Counted from the first letter of the stretch, positions 24,903-36,406 are shown. The stretch: 64,000 bases of DNA from Tachypleus tridentatus (GCF_004210375.1 NC_134825.1:40976348-41040347), one strand, 5' to 3'. The notes: generated by a model not told the origin, from the sequence alone. Numbers and translations are program-made.

Positions 24903-26467
24903 CACTGCTGGCTAAAACCTTAAGGCCAATGAACATAAAGAAAAATATGCATTTTGCGTTGTTAGACTCAACCACACATTTGAGTAGAGCTTCAAAAGAG
25001 AAAATGGAAATAAAAAACCTTTTAGCATTTAATAGGGAAAATGTGAACATTATAAAATTAGCCTAAATACTAGCTGGTCAAAAGTTTAAGACTATACCAA
25101 AAAAGAAGTCCTAAACAGGGTAGGAAATGCCCGACAAGAAGTCTCAGTAGTGAGTTGCATGGCCGTCATTGCGAATAACTTCAAACATTCGCTTTGGTAT
25201 GGTCGATATAAGCGTTTGCAGAAGGCTGACTGGAATGTTATTTCAAGTGGTGAAGATGCTTTCACGAAGATCATGCAATGTTTGGAGTTGACGTCCATTT
25301 CTATAGACTTTCCCTGCTATCCCAAACATTTTCAATGGGGTTCAGTTCGGGCGAACACGCTGGATGGTCCAAAGGAATAACGTTATTCGTTGGGAAAAAG
25401 TCCTTTGTTTTGTCCTACGGGCATTGTGGACTGCAGCATTATCCTGCTGAAAGATCCAGTCATTTCCACACAAGCGAGGGCCTTCAGTCAATAAGAATGC
25501 TCTCTCCAACATGCCAATGTAGCCAGCTGCTGTTTGACGCCCCTGTATAACCTGAAGCCCCAATGTTCCATGGAAAAAGAAAGCACCCCACATCATGATG
25601 GAACCTCATCCACTGCGTCGTGTAGAAAATGTCTCCAGTGGGATATCCTTATCGTGCTAGTAACTTTGGAAGCCATCTGGACCATCTAGGTTAATTTTTT
25701 CTCATCAGAGAACAAAACCTTCGTCCACTTTTCTACGTCCCATGTTTTGTGCTTCTCAACAAAGTTTAACTGAGCTGTTTCGTGGTGTGGAAGGAGGCGT
25801 GGCCTTTGAAGACGTTTACGGTTTTTAAAGCCTTTCTCTCCTAGATGCTGTCTTATTGTTCTTGAGCTGTATTCTGCGTTCGTAAGGGACTTAATCTGGT
25901 TGGACGATCGGTTGGTGTCTTGCCGGATAACTCTTCGAATTCTCCAACTCAACGCCGGCGAAAATTTCTTGGGCCGACCATTTGAAATTCTCGTTCTGTA
26001 TCCCTCAAGGTCTTTTAAGGAATTTACAACGGCAGTTTTACAACGCCCAATCTCACCAGCGATGGCACGTTGAGAGATACCTTGATTTTGCAGCTCGATA
26101 ATTCTGCCACGTTCAAACTCTGTCAACTTTTTAACCTCTGTCATGTTTTTACCCAATGTAACACAGGAGATGTCAGCAGGAGATGTTGGCAACGCTAATG
26201 CTTGAACACAAATGACTAAATTTCGTTACGTGTTTACCGATTAACGCTTCGTTTCAGTATGGTCTTAAACGTTTGACCAGCTAGTATTTAAGCTAATTTC
26301 ATAGTGTTCACATTTTTCCTATCAAATGCTAAAATGTTTTTTATTTTTATTTTCCTTTTCTTATTTTCATTTTTCGAAGCTGTACTGAAATAAATGGTTG
26401 AGTCTAACAATGCAAAATGCATATTATTTCTTTATGCTCAATGGCCTTAAGATTTTGGCCAGCAGTG
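24903..26467 (-). mobile_element. Tc1-like DNA transposon with ~200-bp inverted repeats
   Basis: The ends are CACTGCTGGC... and ...GCCAGCAGTG, each flanked by TA (24901-24902, 26468-26469), the Tc1/mariner target. The inverted similarity runs inward for about 200 bp on both sides (to 25110 and 26250), far longer than a minimal Tc1 terminus. The total length of 1565 bp is normal for a full Tc1-like element, so nothing large is missing. It lies between the hAT relic and a Penelope fragment. Confidence 0.92.
25090..26192 (-). pseudogene. Tc1-like transposase, DD34E, frameshifted
   Basis: The open frame from 26192 begins MPTSPADISC and contains a helix-turn-helix (LQNQGISQRAIAGEIGRC), the GRPKKFSP linker motif and the first catalytic Asp in LFSDEKK. 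One base is then missing (EKK..NLDGPDGFQ continues in another frame) and a W-to-stop change follows in FQSY*HDK. The next block has MMWGAFFFHG and the second Asp in FQQDNAAVHN. After another frame change comes SPELNPIENVWDS with the catalytic Glu. All three catalytic residues are present. The gene is broken but not ancient compared with its neighbours. It would cut and paste the element by acting on its inverted repeats. Confidence 0.88.
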
Positions 26468-26469
26468 TA

Positions 26470-27030
26470 TGTAAAAACGGCTGGTATGAGTAGAGAAAGC
26501 ACAATGTAGAGGAGCCAACAACGTTTCGACCTTCTTCGGTCATCGTTAGGTTAACAAAGAGAGAAAGAGGTAACTGACCGATAGCTGACCACATGTTTGA
26601 AGGCTGTTGTGTAATTGAGTGTAGGAATGTAGAGGGCGTGTTTAGTTGTTTGAATATATTTACTAATATAGGTATATAGGTGTTCCTTTGTATTGGTTTA
26701 TTTTGGGCTTGAGTTGTTGTATAAGTAAGCCTTCTTCAATTTCGTGTTTGTTTATGTTTGTTTCTTTATTTAGTATTTGGGTGTTTTCTATGGTTATGCT
26801 GTGTTTATTTGATTTTCGATGTTCGAAAACGTGTGAAGGTTACTTTTGTGTTTTTTGGATTTGGTTTCCATTTTTCTACTTGTTTCTCCAATATAGAAGT
26901 CGTGGCAATTATCACACTGTATCTTATAAATAATGTTGGTGTGGTGTTTGTCAGTGTAGTTTTTACATAGCATAGATCTTAGTTTTGTGGGGAAACAAGT
27001 AGAAAAATATGAGGTTGTTTGTAACATATA
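26470..27030 (-). mobile_element. Penelope-like element, GIY-YIG domain and 3' end
   Basis: On the minus strand 26794-27027 reads KLRSMLCKNYTDKHHTNIIY, then KIQCDNCHDFYIGETSRK, the GIY-YIG endonuclease core of Penelope-type retroelements. The C-terminal part continues with frame changes, and the 3' signature (GTTTCGACCTTCTTCGGTCA on the plus strand) lies at 26522. The 3' end abuts the TA of the Tc1 element. It is 5'-truncated at about 27030, so there is no reverse transcriptase. Confidence 0.8.
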
Positions 27031-28369
27031 ATTTTTATCTTACAGAACTTTACTCACTCCAACAATAAAAACTGAGTATTACTTTTTCTTCTGTCTATAA
27101 TGATTAAACAATCCTTTTCGTGATAAAATTTATCCGGGATTTTATTTGTCTACAGTTCTTTCACTTATGTTGATTGTGCCATTCTACAGATATGCAACTT
27201 CTGTTATAATCAGAACATACAACAGATTGAATTTTTCAGAGCTACATTACTGTAACAATCGTTACAGTACTTTTCACAACGATGTTTATTTAAATGTTCT
27301 GATGATTTATTACGTTTCTAACTGTAATATTTTATCCGAAGGAAACTTTTCATTGACGTTTATAACGTTAAAACGGTGATCCTGATATCACAGAAAGATT
27401 TTGTCCGATTGTAAATAACATTCATATATTATACGGTTAAAGGTTTCCGACGTAACTACATGTGTTCGAATGACGTTCAAATGACATTTAAATGACGTTA
27501 AAAGTTGCCAGTATCTTTTATCCCACATGGTCCTTCTGTAACATTAGCCGAAGTGTGTAAGTCTTTCGTCACGCGTGTCCGTAATTGTGATCTTTTCTCA
27601 GATACGCTAACCCTAATACTATTAATTTAGAACAACAAAGATCGTCGTTGTTATTATTTATAGGAATAAATGAACTTTTCTTAAGTCGGTCAAGACTAAT
27701 ACTCGATAATTTGCGTCTGGCACTACCTACTGGTAATTCTAACGTTGTAACCTCAATCTGAAATGAGTCATCTAGTGGTATATCTCTTTCACTCTTGTTT
27801 ACTTTTTGAACTGTAGTTAAAATAATTTCACAAAATAAGTCCGTGTATTTTATGATTAAAAGAAATACTGTAAAAAGTAGAATGTGCAGTACACTCTTTA
27901 ACTCTTCTACGCGCAGACTTTCTAGCTATAAATTCTCTGTCTTTCTCGTGAGGATATTTAGTGTATACATGTAAAAAACAGATAATATTATGAAATGTAA
28001 TTTTTAAAGGAAAATAAATTCAGATGTGGGAATATAAGTTTCAAAACCTTTTCTCACCTTCTATGCTTGACGATCTTTTGACACCTCGAAAGGTTGGTCT
28101 TCATTGGTTATGTGTCTGTAAAATGGTAAATGAGGTAATGTTTTTACAGAAGTTCTATCTCAGTCAATACGACAAATAGAGGCCACAGAGGAAGTAAAGT
28201 CTGCCTTATTTATGACACGTATTTCTCTCTAATTTGTGGAGGATTTCACTGTTGATCGATAGTGAGACCATTTCCCACATAAATATAAGTTAGCTGTAAC
28301 AGAACGTATTTAGTTTAACAATATCTGTTTCATTTATGTTTTACCAAGAGGGCTGGAGTGGGTATTAAC
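27031..28369. other. AT-rich stretch, nothing recognised
   Basis: Only a small direct repeat (AATGACGTTC / AATGACATTT / AATGACGTTA at 27470-27502) stands out. Confidence 0.5.
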
Positions 28370-28440
28370 ACCTTAATTAAAATAAAGTACAAAACAACGT
28401 TTCGACCTTCTTAGGTCATATTCAGGTTAACAGTTTTTTT
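28370..28440 (-). mobile_element. Penelope-like element 3' stub
   Basis: ACAACGTTTCGACCTTCTTA followed by GGTCATATTCAGGTTAAC is the same 3' signature as at 20380 and 26520. It is too short to show any coding part. Confidence 0.65.
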
Positions 28441-28469
28441 CATTTAGTTCAGAAATAAATTCACAATAG

Positions 28470-28749
28470 ATTTTGTTTGTTTATTTTTGAATTTCGCGCA
28501 AAGCTACTCGAGGGCTATCTGTGCTAGCCGTCCATAATATAGCAGTGTAAGACTAGAGGGAAGGCAGCTGGTCATCACCACCCACCGCCAACTCGTGGGC
28601 TACTCTTTTACTAACGAATAGTGGGATTGACCCTCACTATATAACGCTTTCACGGCTGAAAGGGCGAGCATGTTGGCGCGACGGGGATGCGAACCCGCAA
28701 CCCTCAGATTATGAGTCGCACGCCTTAACGCGTTTGTTCATGCTGGGCC
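28470..28749 (-). repeat. tRNA-derived SINE (family 1), full length, 10-bp target duplication
   Basis: On the minus strand the head is GGCCCAGCATGAAC.. with an ACTCATAATCTGAGGGTTGC anticodon-like arm and a GGGTTCGCATCC box B. The body follows (GCTCGCCCTTTCAGCCGTG, GTAGCCCACGAGTTGGCGGT), and the tail is AAATAAACAAACAAAA. TTCACAATAG flanks it at 28460-28469 and 28750-28759. The head is Thr(CGT)-like in better copies. Confidence 0.92.
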
Positions 28750-28759
28750 TTCACAATAG

Positions 28760-29410
28760 GAATATAATACTATTAGTTTAGAAATATATTCAAGAATCAT
28801 ACTTGCGTCAATTAAGTTGTCCGTGGTCAACGCAAGAAGAACTATAAGATGTAGTTATCGCATGGGTATCGAATTTAAAGTAACTCTAAACTGATTGACA
28901 GCTGATTATATATGGTCGAATTATTATGTTCGGATTGGTTTAGTGAACTAGACTTTGTCAACGTAGAAGTGACCTATGACAATGCCCTCGTCTATATAGC
29001 ATTAAGTCTGCATTCACTGTTTCAAAAGTATTATATTAGCTACAATGATTATTGTTATGTAATTACACATAATACAACTTTCATTTTATTCTAAGTCCAC
29101 ATTCTGACAGTATGTCGAACACAGTATGTTATAACTGATGTTTCGTCATTCATAATTACATTTTATAAATGTGCAGTTTAATTAAACACAAAACATGTAT
29201 CTAACTGACATGCATCACCGCATATTTACAGTTTTGTAAATATTTTAGTACATTGTTATTACATAGCAAAAGCGTATTATAATTGATTTTTATGTTAATA
29301 ACATTTTCAACTAAACATTAAATATGTTGTAAATACATAGATAATGACAAAGTGTTGTAATTAACTCTTATTTTAATAAAATATTTTTTTAAATATAAGT
29401 GTCGCCCGTT
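28760..29410. other. AT-rich stretch, nothing recognised
   Basis: No gene or repeat recognised between two family 1 SINEs. Confidence 0.5.
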
Positions 29411-29657
29411 TAAGTTTTAAATTTTTGCGCAAGGTTATACGAGGGCTATCTGCGCTAGACTTCCTTAACTTATCAGTGTAAGACTAGTGGAGAGGCAGCT
29501 AGTCATCACTACACACTGCCAACTCTTGGGCTACTCTTTTACCAACGATAAGCGGGACAACTGACCTTTACATTATAACACCCCCATGGCTGAAAGGGCA
29601 AGCATGTTTGGTGTGACAGTGATTCGAACCTGCGATCCTCAGATTACATGTCGGGCC
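29411..29657 (-). repeat. tRNA-derived SINE (family 1), head partly lost
   Basis: Same body as the 28470 copy (GGGCTACTCTTTTACCAACG, CAGTGTAAGACTAGTGGAG). It stops in the tRNA-like head at CATGTCGGGCC, lacking the usual D-arm segment. Confidence 0.85.
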
Positions 29658-30995
29658 GACGTTTAAGTAGAACTTTTGTTTTATTCTTAGCGGACTGAAA
29701 CACACCGATTGTTTTTGTAATAATCGAGACTGAGTAATGAATTAATTATTTAAATATTACGTAAAGAAATTTCAATAATTAAAGTATACTTTACATATGT
29801 AGACTTCATTATTAAATACATGGTATATAGTAATTTCAGTCTAACTGAATATATCTAGCAATTTGTGAAAGTAAATATTAATTATTATATTAACAGATTG
29901 CAAATATGAACGACATACTTTGAATTACTATAAAGAAAATTAATCACTTGTAGCCGGTTATTTTGAAATAGAATTGGTCATCCTAGTTACGTGTTTTTTT
30001 TTCTAATTTTGTATATGATCATAACCAAGACGTTCTGTGGTCTTGAATATCAAACATATTTCTTAAAATATATACTTCTTAAAACTCTGCTTCACTTCTA
30101 CATTGCAACACAGTACTTACTTCACAAATCACTCAGACTTGGTTAACTCAGAACTAACTCTTGATAAACTGCGTGTTAGTAACGTCAAGATCTTCTAGTA
30201 TCGTAGAAGAAAGCTAAGCTTTTGGATCACGCGTTGTTAGAATAACTGTCTGTATGCGTGTTCTTGTTTGTCATCAGATACGGTGTGTTAGCCTAATGAA
30301 ATAGAGCAGAAACGACATTAGAAATTTGTATGTGTTTCGTGATAAACAATCTGAAATCAGAGGTATTTTAAATATTAGTAATCAGTAACTCATTCATTTA
30401 TTATATTTAGCTGTAGGGCGATTATTGTTTGTGTATGATTTGTGAAACAGTAAGAGTCCTGCAGAACATGGAAATAAGTTATGTATTCCATACTTTCACA
30501 AATTTTGTGTAAATTTAACAGTGATCAATGGTTATTTAGAAAATAGACAGATACAGTTAATCAATCATTTATTATTTTATTACAGATAATTAATTTTAAC
30601 GTAATTCAATTTATACGTCGATGACTTGTAGAAGTAGTCTCACAGTATATTTGTTAAAATTCTACAGACAACAGAAATTAAATACATATATATATATGTT
30701 GTGAAACACATCTAAATTATTTTGTTGCATAATGTGAGATTAAAGAAGTGTTACTGTATACTAATCGTTTTATTAACAAGGTAATATAATGTACAAAAGT
30801 ATATGTTTTAATCAATGCATGATATGACCTTTTTCAGGTCACTTTAAACCTGCAGACGTGTATTTTGAGTGTGTGTGATAAAAATGTATATAATTATAAT
30901 CATGTTGAGCTAAATAATATATCATGTTTTTGAAAGAACACATATTCGATTGATAATTAAAAGAGAAGGTATTAATTAAGACATCATCCTTTTGT
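29658..30995. other. AT-rich stretch, nothing recognised
   Basis: No exon, RNA gene or known repeat seen. Confidence 0.5.
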
Positions 30996-31120
30996 CCCCT
31001 CGGTGATGCAGTTGTATGTATGTAGACTCACACTACTAGAAACCGGATTTCGATAACAGTGGTGGGCAGAGTACATATAACTCAGTGTATAGCTTTGTGC
31101 TTAATTCAAAACAAACAAAA
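30996..31120 (+). repeat. tRNA-derived SINE (family 2a)
   Basis: CCCCTCGGTGATGCAG head, CTAGAAACCGGATTTCGATA box B region, GGTGGGCAGAGTAC, and a TTTGTGCTTAATTCAAAAC tail with AAACAAAC. Confidence 0.88.
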
Positions 31121-31246
31121 TGTTGGCCTTTCAGGACATAGAAAGGATAAGAAAATTTAATTAGCTGATGAACTAGCATTAAGCATCCTTTTTCTTCTGG
31201 TGTACTAATTATAGCCGATTAATTATAAATGAATTATGTTAAGCAA

Positions 31247-31515
31247 TTTTTTTTTGTTTTCGTTCAAAGATACACGAGGGCTATCCGCGCTAGCCGTCAC
31301 TAAGTTAGCAATGTAAGACTAAAGGGAAGGTAGCTGGTCATCATTACCCACCGTCAACTCTTGGGCTACTCTTTTACAAATGAATAATGGGATTGACCGA
31401 ATTATTTTAACGCCCCCACGGCTGAAAGGGCGAGCATGTTGTTGCGATGGGGATTCGAACCCGCGATCCTCAGATTACGAGTCGAACGCCTTAACTCACT
31501 TAAGCATGTCGGGCC
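31247..31515 (-). repeat. tRNA-derived SINE (family 1), near full length
   Basis: Complete from the T-rich (tail) end to GTCGGGCCC at the head. Box B reads GGGTTCGAATCCCC on the minus strand, the best-preserved in the window. Confidence 0.9.
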
Positions 31516-31539
31516 CCTGTCGGTGAATCACGTTTGATT

Positions 31540-31975
31540 TCTCCGAATGTCATGAGTTACACGAGTCCAGTTCTACTCTTTCGCCCAATAGTACTTTCTA
31601 TTTTGATTGCATGTTCCAAATTTAGTTGTATTTAATGGCTATAATAGGCGTAAATAACTCTTATATTTCTCCACTTTTTATGTTATATGTGGTATGTCAA
31701 GGAGAGAGTTGTTATATTAAGATTTATTTAATATCGAGTGAAATTAGTTTGTTGATTGTTATGAAGAGAAGTTTGTGAACGATGATAGAATATTTACAAA
31801 AAATGTGGTTTTGAGATAAATATTACAAAAATGCGTTTGATGTAATTAGAAAATAACTGTTATTAATGGAGCTGGGACAAGGATCTATTCTGGAAAGAGA
31901 GACTCTTTAGGTAAAGGAAATATTGCTTATCATAGACTACAGTTTCCTGAAGCTATAAGACCTTTTATTTTTATT
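31540..31975 (-). repeat. Inverted partial copy of the long-unit segment (41680-42110)
   Basis: The reverse complement of this stretch follows 41690-42110 nearly base for base. Both have GGGACAAGGATCTATTCT / AGAATAGATCCTTGTCCC, the ATCAAACGCATTTTTGTAAT block and the CACTCGATAT block. It shows that the long-unit segment exists outside the tandem array. Confidence 0.85.
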
Positions 31976-32339
31976 GTTTGTTTACGAACTGCAGAGTTAC
32001 AAATGCATGCTGGGTACTTCAAATGTGGAGAAACGGAGAGAGAAAAGTGGTTTAAAGACATAACGAGGAAAAAACAGATGAAATTAATTCTGTACAATAT
32101 ACAAAAAAAGAAAGAAAAACCTAAGTGCAGAGACGACAACAACAGGTACACCAAAAGCACTTTATAATCTTCGTTAGACAACGGAAGAGATGCACAAGAG
32201 TGAGGAACAACAATGACACCGCAAGCACTTGGAAATGTACACAACAAAACCGAAAAACCGAGAGCAACAATAAGAAAAATCACAAGAAAAAAAATAATTT
32301 CGCAGGGTCTGATGGCCATTATTATATACTTAAGTGAAA

Positions 32340-32547
32340 AGAAAATACATCTTGAAACCAGTATGAGACAAGTAGAAAAAAGCTGGAAACCAGTATAACA
32401 AAAGTAAAAAAAAATATAACTCGAGACTAGTACGAGATAGGTAGTAAAGAAGATATAGTTAACATCAATACGAGAGATACAGCTGAATGAATACCAGTAT
32501 GAGACAGGTAGTAAATAAGATATCTTGATATAGGTATAGGATAGGTA
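32340..32547. repeat. Degenerate minisatellite, about 35-40 bp period
   Basis: Successive units carry ACCAGTATGAGACA.GTAG, ACCAGTATAACAAAAGTA, ACTAGTACGAGATAGGTAG and ACCAGTATGAGACAGGTAG. The same motif occurs twice inside the long array units (near 40740 and 46050) and near 62665, so it is part of that repeat family. Confidence 0.65.
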
Positions 32548-32709
32548 GTCAATCCCACTATTCGTTGGTATAAGAGTAGCCCAAGAGTTGTCGTAGGGTG
32601 GTAAGGACTAGCCAGCTGCCTTCATTCTAGTGTCATACTGAAAAATTAGGGACGGCTAGCGCCTACAGCCCTCGTGAAGCTGTGCGTGAAATTAAAAAAC
32701 AAACAAACC
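32548..32709 (+). repeat. SINE (family 1), 5'-truncated
   Basis: Begins at GTCAATCCCACTATTCG, so the tRNA head is missing, and ends GAAATTAAAAAACAAACAAA. 5' truncation is usual for LINE-mobilised SINEs. Confidence 0.85.
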
Positions 32710-33520
32710 AAGTGCCCCATTGTGCAGTAAGTAAAAGTAACAATCGACTTTATACATGGAGCTGTTATTAGTGACAGAACCAATGGGTTTCTTTTTAAAA
32801 AACGTATTTTAGTTGAATATTGTACATTTAAGCATGACTTGTAGTTACTGAAAAAAAAACAGATTTAACAATTTGAACACGAACTTAGTACGATCATGAT
32901 ATACTGATGTTACAGCAGGTAGAAGAGCGCCGGAAGAAAAAAGTGATTTTTTTTTTCTTCGATGTTGAGAAAATGTTTCTCGTAAAACGTGTTTTGTGAC
33001 CTGTATGTAGAGCTTGTTTGATTATTTACTAACGGAAGTTAAATAGATTTCACGACACTTTTCATGTGAATGAACAAAACATTTGAACATAAATTTTAAA
33101 ATTGATGGTTATTTTAAATGTTCCACTACAAACACAGTTTGTTCAAATAGTGTATAATACTGATACTAAATGAAAACAGAATGTTTGAAAGAAAGACCTA
33201 AAAGAAAGTCACGTGTCTGAAAAATGGTATATGTTGAAATAATGTATAAACTGATACTAAATAAAAACAGTGTACTTAAAAAAACCAGAAGAAAGACACA
33301 TATGTCTGAGCAAAGGATATATATATATTATTCAATTCATAGAAATGCGTTTGATGCGAAAGTATTATATTATTTTTCATCGTTTAAATAGCTTTTCAAA
33401 ACACCTGTTTACATATTAAGATACCGTTGACGATGTATAGTTTAAATATATGAATCTAATACAAATTCTGATATATCACCTAAAAATCATATAGATATTA
33501 CAGTAAGAGTTGCATTTCAT

Positions 33521-33585
33521 AGCAGAGTGGCGCAGTGGAAGCGTGCTGGTATCAGAGGTCAGTGGATCAAAACCACACTCTGCTA
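33521..33585 (+). pseudogene. tRNA-iMet pseudogene (copy a), anticodon lost
   Basis: Matches the intact copies at both ends (AGCAGAGTGGCGCAGTGGAA and CACTCTGCTA). Seven bases, including the CAT anticodon, are missing between GTGCTGG and CAGAGGTC, giving 65 instead of 72 nt. It cannot work as tRNA. Boxes A and B remain, so transcription is still possible. Confidence 0.93.
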
Positions 33586-33709
33586 GCATTCCGTTTTCAT
33601 AATTTCCTTTCTCCTTCATCAAAGTTATTTAATGCACTTCAAACTAAGAAGTACTGCGAATATTTTCTATTATATATTTCTAATTTTTACTGTATGTATA
33701 ATCACACTG

Positions 33710-33886
33710 CCCCCCACTACAACGCTAAAATCAGGAGTTCGATTCCCGTCGGTGGGCTGAGAAATTGTCTTTCCGATTGGTGGTTGTGTAGTAGGCTAAC
33801 AACCTACTCACTTAAAAACCAACCTGTTACATAAAGCGCAGTGACTGCGGCCCTATGTTCCTCAAGGAATTCAGTGGCATATGATG
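33710..33886 (+). repeat. tRNA-derived SINE (family 2b-like, different tail) with 12-bp target duplication
   Basis: Head CCCCCACTACAACGCTAAAA, box B GAGTTCGATTCCC, then GGTGGGCTGAG and an unusual 3' part (AACAACCTACTCACTTAAAA ... GAATTCAGTGGCATATGATG). ATAATCACACTG flanks it exactly at 33698-33709 and 33887-33898. Confidence 0.88.
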
Positions 33887-34435
33887 ATAATCACACTGAT
33901 TAGTTTTAGTCTTTTCTTTTCACACGACTTCCTTCGTTTTATATGTACGTAGTTTATTATAACCAAAGACAAACCGCAAGATAAATAAAATTGAAAAACA
34001 CTGCGCCAATGGAAATGACCACAGGGTATATGGCATAGAATTTATCCTATGGTTTTGGAGGAAATAACGGAAGTAGAACTCATATTGCGGTGGATACATC
34101 GTCTATCAGTCTTAACATCCATTCGCCAGTTTCACATAATAAGTTTGCTTCCATTTTCCTGTCATGAAATAGAATACATTACTCTCTTCTTCATCAAATG
34201 TGATTATCATTTTTGCTTCCTTCTCTTTTCGTGGTGTTTAAGATTCCTTTTGATATTTCAAATACTTTAACCATTTCTCCCTTCTTATATCTTCACTGTC
34301 TCTAAAAGAGCTGTATAATATTCTCACGTGATTCTTTAACTTACAATTGCTGTTTTCATTCTATTGTTGGATTCCATTTTATCATATGTAACAGACAGTT
34401 GCATATATATTTTTATGTCTTCCATAAATATTTTC

Positions 34436-34890
34436 CATAAATGACGTAAAACTACGCATGCGTTAATAAATCATAGAGTACAGATATCTTTGGATTTAAT
34501 TTAAATTTTTAATTTCATGTAGTGTAATGAAACACTGAGATAAAGAATATCGTTTGAATAGAGTAAAATTTTCCTTTCCTTTTCTTTAACCAAGTAAAGT
34601 TAAACAAAAATGGTCTATTGATTGTAAATAATCTGGTTCTTTAAATAATATTGGATTATTTTAATAAAATACTTCACCCTAGTGCTTTACGTACCTGATT
34701 ATTATTTTTGAGTAATTGCAGGTAACTAAGTTTTGCCATTAATATTAAAATGTTCACCTTACAAACAATTAAGTTAACATTTAACTATAATCAGATGGTA
34801 AAGTATTGTTCTTATCTCACACGTTCACAATTACCTAGCGTCGTTACTATAGATTCGTCAGTAGAGTGAGCCATTTTCTATCCTAAAGCT
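34436..34890 (+). repeat. Repeat-unit core block in unit A
   Basis: Same block as 21757-22160 and 54190-54590, opening with AAATGACGTAAAACTACGCA and reaching CTCACACGTTCACAATTACC. The block defines the ancestral (short) unit. Confidence 0.75.
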
Positions 34891-35165
34891 GTTTGTTTGT
34901 TTTTTATTTTCGCGCAAAGCTACACGAGGATTATCTGCGCTAGCCGTCCCTAATTTAACGGTGTAAGACTAGAGGGGAAAGCAGTTAGTTATCACCACCC
35001 ATCGCCAAGTTTCGGCTATTCTTTTACCAACGAATAGCGGGATTGACCCTCATATTATAACGCCCACACGGCTAAAAGGGCGAGCATTTTTAGTGCGACC
35101 AGAATTTTAATCCGCGATTCTTAGATTACGAGTCGAACGACTTAAACCACCTGGACCTGCTGGAC
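34891..35165 (-). repeat. tRNA-derived SINE (family 1) inserted in unit A
   Basis: GTTTGTTTGTTTTTTATTTT tail side, CGCGCAAAGCTACACGAG, body and degenerate head (ACCTGGACCTGCTGGACC). It interrupts the array sequence between ATCCTAAAGC and TTTAAGGCAACAG, which are adjacent in units B-E. Confidence 0.88.
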
Positions 35166-36406
35166 CTACTACTTTAAGGCAACAGAAAAAGTGCAATTTC
35201 TGACAAATGAATGGTGTCAGTTGTTTATGGAATGTGCGAGTTTAAATATTACTGTTTAATAAAGGTTGCATGTACATCATTTTAAACATTTTAGATCATA
35301 ATATAAGCTTACAACGAATGTAACTGCATCTGAATTACTTTTATAGTTGTAAAGTCTGAGAATGCCTAGCGGAATGTCAGATAAGTATCTGCCCAAGTTT
35401 TTTTCAAATTCAATGCGTTTTAAGAAGTTCAAGTCGTTTCTTAGTAAAGTATACCTATTTCTTTAGTGCTCCAATGTACAAAATATTGAGAACTAGTTCA
35501 GCGCTCATGGTACAATTACACAACTTTATGAAACGTTCACTCCTACTGTGCAGATTATATAGACAACAGAATGTAAGTTATGAATATTTGTTTAAAGTTC
35601 TTCGATCTTTCCTGCTAAGATTCTCTTTTGCTACGTTATTACTAGTCTGTTCAACGCTACCTTTAATTTTTGGAAGATAGAACTGATATGAGAATGTTTT
35701 TGTTTAGTGTGCTACCTATCTGTAGAAACATGAGTTCGTTTTTTAGAAGTTAGTAACGTGAATATGACCGCTTATAGTGTTCACTACTGTGACGTGGTTA
35801 AACGTGAAAATTTTTCAGTTAAGTAACTTTAATTTCACATGTTTTCGATCTGTTATAGACGCCTCTTTGTAAGCTATTTGGTCTAAAGATGTTTTCGTTT
35901 AATGTTATTAGGTTCTATATTTCTTTTGCAAATATGTTATTGCTCGCAAAGCTGATTGTCTAGAGTAAACTACTGACTAAGTGTGAAAATAATCAGAAAC
36001 ATGTTCACTTTCCAAACTCTTCAGTTAATAAAGAGTATTAACATTTCTCAAGGAATTTTTCAGTATATTGCATACACTTCTGTGATTTTCTGAAGTAAAT
36101 TTTACATTCCTATTAAAGTACTTACGAAGTACTAAAGTACTTTTCTTTTCACATTTCTTCCTTCATTTTATATGTATATACTTTGTTATAACGTAAAACA
36201 TATTGCTACATAAAAAAATGAAAAAACACTGCACCAGTTGAAATGATCCCAGTTTATATGATGGGTTTTGGAGGTGTTAGCGGAAGTAGGACCTACGATG
36301 TGCTGGGGTTACATCGTCAATCAGTCTTAACATCCACTCGCCAGTTTCACATAGTAAGTTTGCTCCCATTTTCCTATCATCAAATAGAATAGATAACTTT
36401 CTTCTT

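Larger units (their letters stand above)
32840..36121 (+). repeat. Array unit A (short type, oldest within the array)
   Basis: Contains 5' flank (32850-33520, homologous to 43470-44048), the broken tRNA-iMet at 33521, and a downstream body matching the other units. Two SINEs are private to this unit: 33710-33886 and 34891-35165. It lacks the family 2a SINE present at the same place in units B and E, and its right end is deleted through the expected next tRNA (the join is near 36121). Confidence 0.8.

Noticed and set aside
25150-25550. Plus-strand open frames at 25150-25380 and 25278-25550
   Set aside because: They are antisense to the Tc1 transposase region containing QQDNAAVHN and LNPIENVW.
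26688-26970. Plus-strand hydrophobic open frames as a small membrane protein
   Set aside because: They are antisense to the Penelope GIY-YIG segment, whose minus-strand reading has clear family motifs.
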